A stretch of 64,000 nt of DNA from CBDCCV01 sp965215025. Its GTDB lineage: Bacteria > Bacteroidota > Rhodothermia > Rhodothermales > Salinibacteraceae. The notes beneath the pieces were generated by a model that saw only the letters and a list, made by a program, of their open reading frames with translations, was not told the DNA's origin and did no database searches. Made by a program: the position numbers and the translations under genes. The stretch is taken from the NCBI GenBank assembly GCA_965215025.1, contig CBDCCV010000002.1:992001-1056000 (forward strand), read 5' to 3'. Shown in pieces: positions 1 to 8,218 of the stretch. The first letter of the stretch is position 1. Each line of letters begins with the position of its first letter.

Positions 1-441
1 CAGTCCATCCTCGACGGACTCGGCAGCGTGGACATCGCCCTTGAACACCAGGAAAAAGACAAAGAGGCATCCGTCGCCTGTGAGATATCCGTGACCTCAA
101 CGCCCGAGCACGAGTTCGGCAACGTACAGAAGTGTCTGGCGGCCGGATTTGACGACGTGGTGGTCGTCTCCGTAGACAAAAAATCGCTGGAGAAAATTGA
201 GGCGCACGTCACCGAGTACATCGAAGAGAAAGACCGCTCGCGGGTGCACGTACTAACCCCCGAAGCGCTGTTTTTCTTCCTCTCCGAAACGGCTCTACCG
301 GGGACCGGAGAAGTCGTCGGCGGATATAACGTAGAGGTCCGCCTCCGGACCGGAAGCAAGGAAGAACAGGGCGCGCGGCGCCAAGCAATCTCGCACGTCA
401 TTCTGCAGGCCCTCCAGCGGATGCGCGAGGACAGCAGCTAA
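1..441 (+). CDS. C-terminal part of an unidentified protein (5' end outside window)
   Basis: The reading frame is open from the first base of the window, so only the last ~146 residues are seen; the GTG at 28 need not be the start. The visible part has a D-I-A-L-E stretch, then A-C-E-I-S-V-T and N-V-Q-K-C-L-A-A-G-F followed by a V-V-V-V-S strand. This order (acidic residue, hydrophobic strand with E-x-S, helix, strand) is what a restriction-endonuclease-like or nuclease-related tail would look like, but I do not recognise the family. It lies 20 bp upstream of the serine recombinase in the same orientation and on the element side of the attachment junction, so it is most likely cargo or a DNA-processing gene of the mobile element. 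Function unassigned. Confidence 0.6.
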   Translation, partial: QSILDGLGSVDIALEHQEKDKEASVACEISVTSTPEHEFGNVQKCLAAGFDDVVVVSVDKKSLEKIEAHVTEYIEEKDRSRVHVLTPEALFFFLSETALPGTGEVVGGYNVEVRLRTGSKEEQGARRQAISHVILQALQRMREDSS

Positions 442-461
442 CGGCAACAAATCTTCCGGCG

Positions 462-2003
462 GTGAAGACCATGCACGAAACCGGCACCAATTCACCTCCC
501 CGTCAGAAGCCTATCGGCATCTGGATTCGCGTCTCGCATGAGAACTCGGTCAAGGATGAAAGTCCCGAACATCACGAGCAGCGCGGACGGGCTTATGCCC
601 AGATAAAAGGCTGGGAAGTGCGCGAGATCTACCGGCTCGACGCCGTCTCGGGCAAATCGGTTAAGGACCTGCCGGAGACTAAACGGATGCTCGCAGACAT
701 CCGGTCCGGCCGCATCGAGGGCCTGATCTTTTCGAAGCTCGCGCGGCTCGCCCGCAATACGCGAGAACTCTTGGAGTTCGCCGACATCTTCCAAGAGCAC
801 GACGCCGACCTGGTCTCGCTGCAGGAGTCCATTGATACGTCCACGCCCGCCGGTCGCCTCTTCTACACTTTGTTCGCCGCTCTCGCGCAGTGGGAGCGCG
901 AGGAGACTTCTGCTCGCGTGGCGGCCTCAGTGCCGGTGCGAGCCAAGCTCGGTAAGCCCCTCGGCGGCCAAGCTCCTTTCGGCTACCAGTGGGTGAACAA
1001 GCAGCTCGTCCCCGACCCCGACGAAGCGCCGGTACTCAAGCGCATGTTCGAGCTTTTCGCTGAGCACAAACGCAAGAAGACAGTCGCTCGGCGTTTGAAC
1101 GAAGCCGGCCATCGTACCCGGCGTGGCGCCCGCTTCTCGGACACGACCGTCAGTCGGCTTTTGCGCAACCCGGTTGCCAAGGGAAAACGCCGGGCCAACT
1201 ACACCAAGAGCCGTGGTACGGGTAAGCGCTGGAAGCTCAAACCCGAGAGCGAGTGGGTCTGGAGCAAGGTCGAGCCGGTCGTCTCCGTCGAGCTATGGGA
1301 GCAGGTTAACCGGATCATCGAGGAACAACGGGCTAAGCGCAAGCGGGTCGGTCGCAAACCCGTCTACCTCTTCGCCGGCGTCACCTACTGCGGGTGCGGA
1401 CACAAGATGTACGTGCCCTCCAACACACCGAAGTACGTCTGCCGGAAGTGCCGCAACAAGATCCCTATTGACGATCTCGACCGGGTCTTCTACGAGCAGC
1501 TTAAGAAGTTCTTCTTCTCGCCGGAGGATATTGCCGACTACCTCAAGCAGGCCGATGGGGTTATCAAGGACAAAGAGAAGCTTTTGGAAGTCTTGGAGCG
1601 CGAACAGCGCTCCGTCACCCGTGAGATGGACAAGACGTATCGGCTCTACGTCGGTGATGAGATTTCGGCCGAAGGATTTGGCCGCGTCTACAAGCCGCTC
1701 GAACAGCGCCTCGCGCAACTGGAAGATGAGATGCCGCGAGTACAAGGTGAACTGGACTTTCTCAAGATTCAGTACCTGTCGAGCGACGACATCTTCTCGC
1801 AGGCCCAAAGCTTCTATAGCCGGTGGCCCGATCTGATCTTCGCGGAGAAGCGGCGGGTGGTCGAGAACGTCGTTCATCGCATTGAGGTGAAGGAGAGGAC
1901 CGTGTTGGTCGAGTTGGCCTTCGCCCCCTCCTCCACCCCACCCTCCTCTTCCTTAGAACTGGCAAAAAGGCAACGAACCGGCACGGGTTCATCGAGGCGA
2001 TGA
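462..2003 (+). CDS. Large serine recombinase (integrase) of the element inserted in comM
   Basis: This is a site-specific serine recombinase that would integrate and excise the element. The 513 residues give the order expected for the large subfamily. The resolvase catalytic domain (about 18-165) has the nucleophile S25 in I-R-V-S and the downstream A-R-L-A-R-N motif. The recombinase domain runs from about 175 to 290. A zinc ribbon follows with C310-x-C312 and C327-x-x-C330, then a long coiled coil of about 370-460. The last seven codons (from 1980) and the stop lie in host comM DNA, so the C-terminus of the integrated form is partly written by the target gene. Its position directly at the junction is typical of integrases next to their attachment site. 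Activity is likely from intact motifs but untested. Confidence 0.93.
   Translation: MKTMHETGTNSPPRQKPIGIWIRVSHENSVKDESPEHHEQRGRAYAQIKGWEVREIYRLDAVSGKSVKDLPETKRMLADIRSGRIEGLIFSKLARLARNTRELLEFADIFQEHDADLVSLQESIDTSTPAGRLFYTLFAALAQWEREETSARVAASVPVRAKLGKPLGGQAPFGYQWVNKQLVPDPDEAPVLKRMFELFAEHKRKKTVARRLNEAGHRTRRGARFSDTTVSRLLRNPVAKGKRRANYTKSRGTGKRWKLKPESEWVWSKVEPVVSVELWEQVNRIIEEQRAKRKRVGRKPVYLFAGVTYCGCGHKMYVPSNTPKYVCRKCRNKIPIDDLDRVFYEQLKKFFFSPEDIADYLKQADGVIKDKEKLLEVLEREQRSVTREMDKTYRLYVGDEISAEGFGRVYKPLEQRLAQLEDEMPRVQGELDFLKIQYLSSDDIFSQAQSFYSRWPDLIFAEKRRVVENVVHRIEVKERTVLVELAFAPSSTPPSSSLELAKRQRTGTGSSRR
1960..2000. other. Predicted attachment junction (attR/attL) of the serine-recombinase element in comM
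   Basis: On the minus strand the comM reading frame is collinear with the YifB/ComM family up to the M-N-P-C codons (1981-1992) and then loses all similarity; the family continues P-C-G. The point of divergence is at base 1979/1980, directly at the 3' end of the integrase gene. The other junction and the 3' part of comM lie left of the window, so the crossover dinucleotide cannot be fixed here. Confidence 0.75.
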
Positions 2004-3042
2004 GCATGAAGCGCGCCGGGTACTCCACCGTAAACTGCGCCCGGCTGATGGTGATGGCGCCCTCTTCGAGCGGCTGGCGCAGGACCTCGAGCGCGCCCCG
2101 CTTGAACTCGGGCAGCTCGTCGAGGAAGAGGACGCCGTGGTGCGCCATCGAGATCTCGCCCGGCTGCGGCGGCGCCCCGCCTCCGCACAACCCCGCGTCC
2201 GAGATGGTATGGTGCGGCGAGCGGAACGGGCGCGTAGCCACAAGACCGTGATCGGCGCGCAGCGTGCCGCCAACGGAGTGGATCTTCGTCGTCTCCAGCG
2301 CCTCACCGGGCGTGAGCGGCGGGAGGATGGTGGGCAGCCGCCGCGCCAGCATGGTCTTCCCCGCGCCCGGCGGCCCCACTAAGAGCGCGTTGTGCCCGCC
2401 GGCGGCGGCCACCTCCAGGGCGCGCTTCACGTTCTCCTGCCCGCGCACGTCTGAGAAGTCCATCTCGTAGCGGCGCGCCTCCTGGAAGAGCGCGTCGAGG
2501 TCGCGCATGAAAGGCTGCGCCGCGCCGTTCGCGCCCGTCAAGAGGTCGAACGTGGCGTGCAGGCTCTCGACGGGATACACCTCCAGGCCTTCGACCACGG
2601 CGGCCTCGGCGGCGTTTTCTTTGGGGACGATGATGCCCGTGCGCCCGTCCTCACGCGCGCGCATGGCCATGGGGAGGACGCCGCGCACGGGGCGCACGGT
2701 GCCGTCCAGCGCTAATTCGCCCATGATCCAGAAGCGTTCGAGCCGCTCCTGCACGATGGCGTCGCCCGAGGCGGCCAAGAGGCCCACGGCCAGCGGCAGG
2801 TCAAACGCCGCGCCTTCTTTGCGCACGTCTGCCGGGGCCAGGTTGATGGTCACGGCGCCGCGCGGGACGGGCAGCCCGCTCGTCTTGATGGCGGCCAGGA
2901 TGCGGTCGCGGCTCTCGCGCACGGCGCCCTGCGGCAGCCCCACCACCGTGTAGCGCGGCATCCCGCCCTCGATGTGCGTCTCGATCTCGATGGGCAGCGC
3001 ATCGACGCCGAGCGTCGTGCTGCTCCAAACGCGGCTGAGCAT
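1981..3042 (-). pseudogene. comM: comM/yifB Mg-chelatase-like ATPase, 3' part split off by the integrated element
   Basis: ComM (YifB) is an AAA+ branch-migration helicase that helps natural-transformation DNA integrate over heterology. The window keeps the first 354 residues: the ChlI-like N-terminal domain starting M-L-S-R-V-W, Walker A G-P-P-G-A-G-K-T near residue 220, and Walker B L-F-L-D-E-L-P-E-F. The family is about 500 residues, so about 150 residues, including the arginine-finger and C-terminal domain, are missing. Beyond M-N-P-C the frame reads into antisense element DNA. The start at 3042 fits the family N-terminus better than the in-frame ATG further upstream. comM is a known island target in other bacteria (for example the AbaR islands of Acinetobacter). 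Function would return only on precise excision. Confidence 0.88.
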
Positions 3043-3051
3043 TCTTTTCTG

Positions 3052-3171
3052 GGCGAATGGCGATTGGTGAACGGCGAACAGCGGGTAGCAAGAGGCAAGC
3101 ACTCCGCATCAAAGAGCGGTCCAGCTTGGGGCCTGTCCCCTGTTCGCCGCCCGCCCTTCCCCCCGTTCGCC
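3052..3171. repeat. Intergenic inverted repeat, GGCGAATGG family
   Basis: Left arm around 3052-3084 (GGCGAATGG, then GAACGGCGAACAG) pairs with a right arm around 3140-3171 (CTGTTCGCCGC, GTTCGCC). The same word and its complement occur at 40164-40210. It fills the gap between comM and the HAD gene. Confidence 0.55.
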
Positions 3172-3176
3172 CTCTC

Positions 3177-3851
3177 TTACCGCCCTTCCGCCGCGATGAT
3201 CTGATCCGCTACGGATTGGAGGTCCGGACCCGCAACGCCGGGCGTGCCCAAGAGCGCGCTCATCGCCTTTCCCGGACGCGCCACGAACGCGCCCCGGCAG
3301 CCCGCCCGCATCGCCCCGGCGATGTCCCAGTCGTGCGCGGCCACGAACCACGCCTCCTGCGGCGGCACGCCGAGGCGCCGGGCGGCCATGCGGTACGGCT
3401 CCGGCGCAGGCTTGAGGCGCTCGACGGCATCGGCGGAGAGGACGTGCTCGAAGTGCTTAGCCAGGCCGGCGTGTTGGAGCTTGGCTTGGGCGGCCTCCGG
3501 CGGCGAGTTCGTCAGCGCGGCCAGGCGGAAGCCGGCCTCGGCGAGGCGCCTGAGCGCGGCGGGCACCTCCGGGTGCGGCGGCAGCGTGCTCATCCCGCCA
3601 AGGATTTTCTTCTTCTGCGCATCCGAAAGCGCGGCGTTGTGCCTCCGGGCCACGGCACCGAGCGCCGCTTGGCCGAGGACGCTGAAATCCGCGTACGGCC
3701 CGGTGATCGTGGTGATGAGCGCCAGGCGCAGCACCTCGGCGAACCAGCCCTGCCGCACCTCCGCCTTGCCGAAGGCGTCCGCGAACGCCTCGTCCAGCCT
3801 GCTCAGGTCGAGCAGCGTCTCGTTCACGTCGAAGAGGATGACGCTGGGCAT
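3177..3851 (-). CDS. HAD-superfamily hydrolase, haloacid dehalogenase type II-like
   Basis: A 224-residue HAD enzyme. The nucleophile motif F-D-V-N-E-T-L has D8, which is the (S)-2-haloacid dehalogenase type (D-V-N-x-T-L). Motif II is L-T-N-S, the motif III lysine lies in R-L-K-P-A-P, and motif IV is A-H-D-W-D-I-A-G-A. These fit type II dehalogenases that release halide from 2-haloalkanoic acids, although many homologues act on other small substrates. I start at the ATG at 3851, because upstream in-frame codons run through the low-complexity repeat at 3891-3975. It is probably cytosolic and monocistronic, with repeats on both sides. The physiological substrate is unknown. Confidence 0.85.
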   Translation of the reverse strand: MPSVILFDVNETLLDLSRLDEAFADAFGKAEVRQGWFAEVLRLALITTITGPYADFSVLGQAALGAVARRHNAALSDAQKKKILGGMSTLPPHPEVPAALRRLAEAGFRLAALTNSPPEAAQAKLQHAGLAKHFEHVLSADAVERLKPAPEPYRMAARRLGVPPQEAWFVAAHDWDIAGAMRAGCRGAFVARPGKAMSALLGTPGVAGPDLQSVADQIIAAEGR

Positions 3852-3890
3852 CTGTTTGAGTACGGGATAGGAGTTACGCAGTTGCCTCTG

Positions 3891-3975
3891 TTTCCCCCTT
3901 TGAAGGGGGGAGGGGGATGTGACGGACGGCGCCATCCCTCTCTACATCCCCCTGCTCCCCTTCCAAGGGGGGATT
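3891..3975. repeat. Intergenic nested inverted repeat, CCCCCTTTGAAGGGGG family
   Basis: Two short hairpins, each of the form CCCCCTT-AAGGGGG, face each other (left 3893-3920, right 3943-3973) and also pair as a larger palindrome through GGGGGATGT and ACATCCCCC. It sits just upstream of the HAD gene start and has no coding potential. Confidence 0.65.
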
Positions 3976-4071
3976 TCGGTGCTGCCGCTTTCTCGACTGC
4001 GCAAGCCCTGGGGGAGTGTGGGCGTCTGGAGGCGTGGGGGTTGAGGCGGCGGCTGGCTACGAAAAGCGCCG

Positions 4072-5598
4072 TCATCTGTCCGCCGTTCTGCTGTCCGCCT
4101 CCTCTCTCCCCCTCTCCCTTTCTCCCTCGCGCCCCTCGTGCACGTGGCAGAAGCGCGCGTGCTCGCTGGCCGGGTTGCGGCACTGCCGGCCGGCGAGCGT
4201 CTCGGCCTGGCAGCGTTTGACGTGCGCCGCCGGGACGCCGCGCATCACCTCCTCGAACTCGGCGTGGAAGTGCTCGATGATGGCGGCGGGGTCAGGGACG
4301 AGGCCGGCATCGGCGGCTATGCCCAGGCGCACCTCGCCGGCGTAGCTGATGATGCTAATCCCCAAGCCCACGCGCCCGGCCTGCGGCACCCACGGGATGG
4401 CGTAGCGCAGCGCAGCGCCCGCGAGGTAACGCTCTTCACGCGGCCCCGGCACGTTCGTCGCCACGGCGGTGATCTTGCGGGCCAGGAAGCGCACGAGGCC
4501 TTCTTCGATCAGATGCGAGGTGCGCCCGGCCACCTCGAGAATGCCCAGGACGACGACGGCCTCAGGCGATTCTTTCATCGCGTCCATGCGCCGCTTCAGC
4601 TCGCGCAGCCGCGCCGCCGGACTTTCGAGGCCGATGGGCAGCGAGAGGAAGAACAGCCCGAAGAAGTTGCCCATGGAGAGCGGCGCGCCGGGCGGGCGCA
4701 GGTTCACCGGCACGGCCGCGCGGATGTTCAGATCGGCTGGCACGTCCTCGCCGCGCCCAGCGAGATAGCGCCGGAGCGCGCCCGTCACGGCCGTCAGGAG
4801 CACGTCGTTGACCGTCCCGCCGGCGGCGCGCCCGATGGCCTTCACGTCGGCCAGGGCCACGGGGCCGGACCACGCGCACCGCTTCGCCACGCCGAGGCGC
4901 CCGCGCAGCGCCGTGGGCGGATCCCGCCGGCGCGCGATGAGCGTGCCGAGGGACTTTGCCACGCGCGCGCCCATCTTCGCCGCCTCGGCCAAGCGCGCGG
5001 GGTCGGCTGCGAGGTTCTTGCCCGCCTCCCAGGTCTTCGCCAGGAGGTTGCGGCGCGGGCGCGTGGCGGGCGGGGACGGCTCCAGGTGCTCGGAGGCGCC
5101 GTTCGTTTGCTCCAGCGCGCTTCCCTCGGGGCCGCCCTCAGGCGTCTCATCCGTGAAGGAGAGCAGGACGCGGATGAGCGCGATGCCGTCGGCGATGCAG
5201 TGGTGCAGGCGGCAGACGACGGCGCTGCCGCCCTCGACGTTTTCGACGAGGTGGAACTGCCAGAGCGGGCGCGCGAAGTCGAGCGGCGTGCTGACGAGTT
5301 CGTCCACGACGGCCTTGAACTGCGCCTCGGTGCCCGGCTCCGGCAGGCGCAGGCGCTTGAGGTGCCAGCCCATGTCGAAGCGCGGGTCGTCCTCCCAGCC
5401 GGCGCGCCCGAAGGGTCCCTTTTTCTCCACAATGCGCTGCCGGAAGCGCCGGAAGCGCAGGAGCCGGTTTTCGAGCACGCGGCGCAGACGCGCGTATTCG
5501 ACCGGCCCGTCGAGGACCAGGATGGCGGAGATCATCATCAGGTTCGTCGGGTGCTCCATGCGGAGCCACGCCGTGTCCGCCCCCGACATCTTTTTCAT
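4072..5598 (-). CDS. Wax ester synthase/diacylglycerol acyltransferase (WS/DGAT) family
   Basis: Members condense acyl-CoA with fatty alcohol or diacylglycerol to make wax esters or triacylglycerol on the inner face of the membrane. The 508-residue protein has the N-terminal M-S-G-A-D-T-A-W-L-R-M-E region, the catalytic H-H-C-I-A-D-G (H132, H133, D137), and the typical C-terminal half with N-V-P-G-P. The last 45 residues are unusual: a C-x9-C-x10-C-H-V-H cluster followed by a charged tail, not part of the canonical fold and reminiscent of a small zinc-binding knuckle. No lipid gene is adjacent. Acyltransferase family membership is clear; the product (wax or TAG) is not. Confidence 0.9.
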   Translation of the reverse strand: MKKMSGADTAWLRMEHPTNLMMISAILVLDGPVEYARLRRVLENRLLRFRRFRQRIVEKKGPFGRAGWEDDPRFDMGWHLKRLRLPEPGTEAQFKAVVDELVSTPLDFARPLWQFHLVENVEGGSAVVCRLHHCIADGIALIRVLLSFTDETPEGGPEGSALEQTNGASEHLEPSPPATRPRRNLLAKTWEAGKNLAADPARLAEAAKMGARVAKSLGTLIARRRDPPTALRGRLGVAKRCAWSGPVALADVKAIGRAAGGTVNDVLLTAVTGALRRYLAGRGEDVPADLNIRAAVPVNLRPPGAPLSMGNFFGLFFLSLPIGLESPAARLRELKRRMDAMKESPEAVVVLGILEVAGRTSHLIEEGLVRFLARKITAVATNVPGPREERYLAGAALRYAIPWVPQAGRVGLGISIISYAGEVRLGIAADAGLVPDPAAIIEHFHAEFEEVMRGVPAAHVKRCQAETLAGRQCRNPASEHARFCHVHEGREGERERGREEADSRTADR

Positions 5599-5706
5599 TT
5601 GGTAACAGCGGCCTGTTCAGGTAAGCATCGTCCTATTTCTGTTACCAGTGTACAGATTCTTCCGCTCGATTGGAAGCGGCGGCCTCCATACGCGCGCGCC
5701 CAACCC

Positions 5707-8079
5707 TCACCCCGCGTGGTGCCCGGCGGCGGGCTGCGCCTCGGCTTCTTCCGCAGCGCCATCGCCGCGCTCCTCAGCCTTGGCCTCTTCGATGATGCGC
5801 GTGAGAGAGGCTTCGAGGCTGTCCGTGGAGATGACCTGCCCGCTCCGGCGGTCGATCTGCCCAAAGGAGAGGACGGCTGTGGGGCAGCTTTGCACGCAGG
5901 CCGAGCAGCGCACGCACTGCGGGTCGTCCATCGGCAGGCCCTGCTGCGCGTAGTGCATCACGTCGATGCCCTGGTGGCACACGCTCGTGCACACGTTGCA
6001 GGAGATGCATTTCTTCTTGTCGGCCAGAATCCGAAAGCGCGAGAAGCGGGTGTAGACGTGCATGAGCGCGGCGAGCGGGCAGAGGAACCGGCACCAGAAG
6101 CGCCCCGAGAGCCAGAAGTACACCCCGTAGCCGATCATCCCGGCCAGCACCACGTCCACGAGCCAGGTGTAGTTGAGCTTCATGCCGAAGTGCTCCTCGT
6201 AGAAGCCGGCCTGGAACGCGGCCTCCATCCACCCCCCCGGCCAGATCCACCCGCCGATGCGCAGGAAAAGCAGCGCGAAGGCGAGCGCCAGGATCACCTG
6301 CCCGGCCATGTTGAAACGGTTCCAGCCGGGGCCGTGCGGCATCTTGTCGCGGTGCGTGTCGCCGAGCGTTTCGGCCAGGGCGCCGCAGGAGCAGATCCAC
6401 CCGCAGTACGCGCCCTTGCCCCAGAAGTAGATCATGCCGGGGATCAAAACGAACGTCTGCACAAAGCAGATGCCGATCCACCACCACAGCGGCTCGGCGG
6501 TGAAGACGTTGTACACCGAGAGCGGCCACGCCAGGATGAGGCCGTAGGCGCGCCAATACTCGCGCCCGTGGCCGTAATCGACGGCGGGGAAAAGCGCGTC
6601 GAGGAAGCCTTCGGGTAAGATTCCGTTCGCGCCGAGATACGGCAGCAGAATCTCCGGCAGGAGGAAGAGCGGCAGCACCTGGATGGCCGCCAGCGTCGCC
6701 GTCTGCCATTTGACGTAGGGCGTCTTGCGCCTTTTGATGCGCCGCCAGCCGAAGATCACCACGATGGCCGAGTACGCCAGCGTGTAGTAAAACGCCGGCG
6801 TCGCCGCCGAGACCAGCACCACGCCCATCAGCGAGGCCTCGCCAAACGAGACCGCCCAGTCGCCCAGCGAGAACGGAAACGCACTGGCTTGGCTGCCCAC
6901 GCGGTTCAGCCAGCCGCTCTTCGTCCAGCTGTAGACGGCGGCCATGAAGAGGACGAACGCCGTCATCGCCGCGATGCGGTCCCAGCGCACGCTTTTGAGC
7001 CAGCCGACGTGCGTGGCAGCCTGACCAAAAGAATCGGGCAGATCGCCCCAGTCGTTGCGGAGCGTGATGCCGGAGCGGCGGAAAAAGTCGAGCGGCGCCT
7101 CGCGCCCGATCATGGCGAACACGGCCTCGGCCTCGATTTTCTCCTCGCCCTCCGCTGTAGAAAGCCGCACCTCGTGCGCGCCGATTTCCTCGACCTCGCT
7201 TTCCATGATGAGGCGCAGGCTTCCGGAGGCGTGGCTCCCCTCCTCGGCCAGCCGCAGGACGCGCTCCTTGTTCTCCGACTTGGGCCGCGTGAACGCCTCG
7301 CCGCGGTACGAGAGCACCACCTCGGCGCCGGCCTCGACGAGCGCGATGGCCGCCTCCATCGCCGAGTCGCCCCCGCCGATGACGAGCACCCTTTGCCCGG
7401 CGTACGCGCCCGCGTCGTTGAGGCGGTGGTGGACGTGCTCCAAGTCCTCGCCCTCGGCGCCGAGCTGCCTAAAGTTGCCGCTGCGCCCGATGGCCACGAT
7501 CACGCGCCGTGCCTTGACGTCCTCGCCCTCTTCGGTGACGACGACGAGCGCTCCGTCACGGCGCTCGATCTTTTCCGCCTCGCCCTGGCGGACTTCGACG
7601 TCCTCGGTCTGCGCTTCGAGTTCTTCGACGAGTTCTTCCTTAACCGGAGCGCTTACGTGGAGGTCGCCCGCCGGGGTCATCTCCTGCGGGTAGGTGTAGA
7701 TGGGCTTCCCTTTCTGAAAGTCCTTGATCGTGGCGAAGCGGCGGCTCGCCTCCAGGACGACGTAAGAGAGGCCCTGCTTTTCGCACTCTTTGGCGGCGGC
7801 CATGCCGGCGGCGCCCGCGCCCAGAATTGCCACGTCTACGATCTCCTCGTCCTCCGTTTTTTCTTCCGAAAGGCCGCCCTCTTCGGTGAGGTGGCGGACG
7901 GCGCGCGCGCCGCCATCGACGGAGAACTTCAAGAGCGGCACGCCGGCGAGGTCGCCCACGACGTAGACGCCCTCGACGTTCGTGCGGAAGTCGTCGCCGG
8001 TGCGCGGGAGCTTCTCGACCTCGCCGCCGGGGAACTGCGTGTGAATCCAGCGCGCGTAGGCCGTAATCGGGTTTTTCAT
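5707..8079 (-). CDS. Fusion of FAD/NAD(P) oxidoreductase and NapH/NosR-like membrane polyferredoxin
   Basis: A 790-residue redox fusion. Residues about 30-70 carry T-N-V-E-G-V-Y-V-V-G-D, the FAD-binding motif normally near the C-terminus of thioredoxin-reductase-like flavoproteins. From about 100 comes the FAD Rossmann motif I-L-G-A-G-A-A-G, and from about 225 the NAD(P) motif V-I-G-G-G-D-S-A. Residues about 360-640 hold several membrane spans with C-G-W-I-C-S-C-G. The tail has two 4Fe-4S sets, C-I-S-C-N-V-C-T-S-V-C and C-V-R-C-S-A-C-V-Q-S-C. No C-x-x-C redox dithiol is visible in the flavin part. The likely role is passing electrons from NAD(P)H through FAD to Fe-S centres at the membrane; the acceptor is unknown. 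It is divergent from nadK, which supplies NADP. Confidence 0.85.
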   Translation of the reverse strand: MKNPITAYARWIHTQFPGGEVEKLPRTGDDFRTNVEGVYVVGDLAGVPLLKFSVDGGARAVRHLTEEGGLSEEKTEDEEIVDVAILGAGAAGMAAAKECEKQGLSYVVLEASRRFATIKDFQKGKPIYTYPQEMTPAGDLHVSAPVKEELVEELEAQTEDVEVRQGEAEKIERRDGALVVVTEEGEDVKARRVIVAIGRSGNFRQLGAEGEDLEHVHHRLNDAGAYAGQRVLVIGGGDSAMEAAIALVEAGAEVVLSYRGEAFTRPKSENKERVLRLAEEGSHASGSLRLIMESEVEEIGAHEVRLSTAEGEEKIEAEAVFAMIGREAPLDFFRRSGITLRNDWGDLPDSFGQAATHVGWLKSVRWDRIAAMTAFVLFMAAVYSWTKSGWLNRVGSQASAFPFSLGDWAVSFGEASLMGVVLVSAATPAFYYTLAYSAIVVIFGWRRIKRRKTPYVKWQTATLAAIQVLPLFLLPEILLPYLGANGILPEGFLDALFPAVDYGHGREYWRAYGLILAWPLSVYNVFTAEPLWWWIGICFVQTFVLIPGMIYFWGKGAYCGWICSCGALAETLGDTHRDKMPHGPGWNRFNMAGQVILALAFALLFLRIGGWIWPGGWMEAAFQAGFYEEHFGMKLNYTWLVDVVLAGMIGYGVYFWLSGRFWCRFLCPLAALMHVYTRFSRFRILADKKKCISCNVCTSVCHQGIDVMHYAQQGLPMDDPQCVRCSACVQSCPTAVLSFGQIDRRSGQVISTDSLEASLTRIIEEAKAEERGDGAAEEAEAQPAAGHHAG

Positions 8080-8218
8080 GGCAGAAGAAAAAGGGCGGGC
8101 GGCAGGGCGTGGAAGATCTCGGCGCGGCCTCTTAGGTTAGGGTGGAGTATAACAAACGCGGCGGACGGCATCCTCACGTCTTTCTAACACAGCCCCCCCC
8201 GGTGCGGCGGTGCGAATC

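Noticed and set aside
4138..6618. Very long open frame on the plus strand across the WS/DGAT and polyferredoxin genes
   Set aside because: It is antisense to two clearly recognised genes and rich in Arg/Ala/Gly/His, the usual shadow of GC-rich coding DNA; no family motif.
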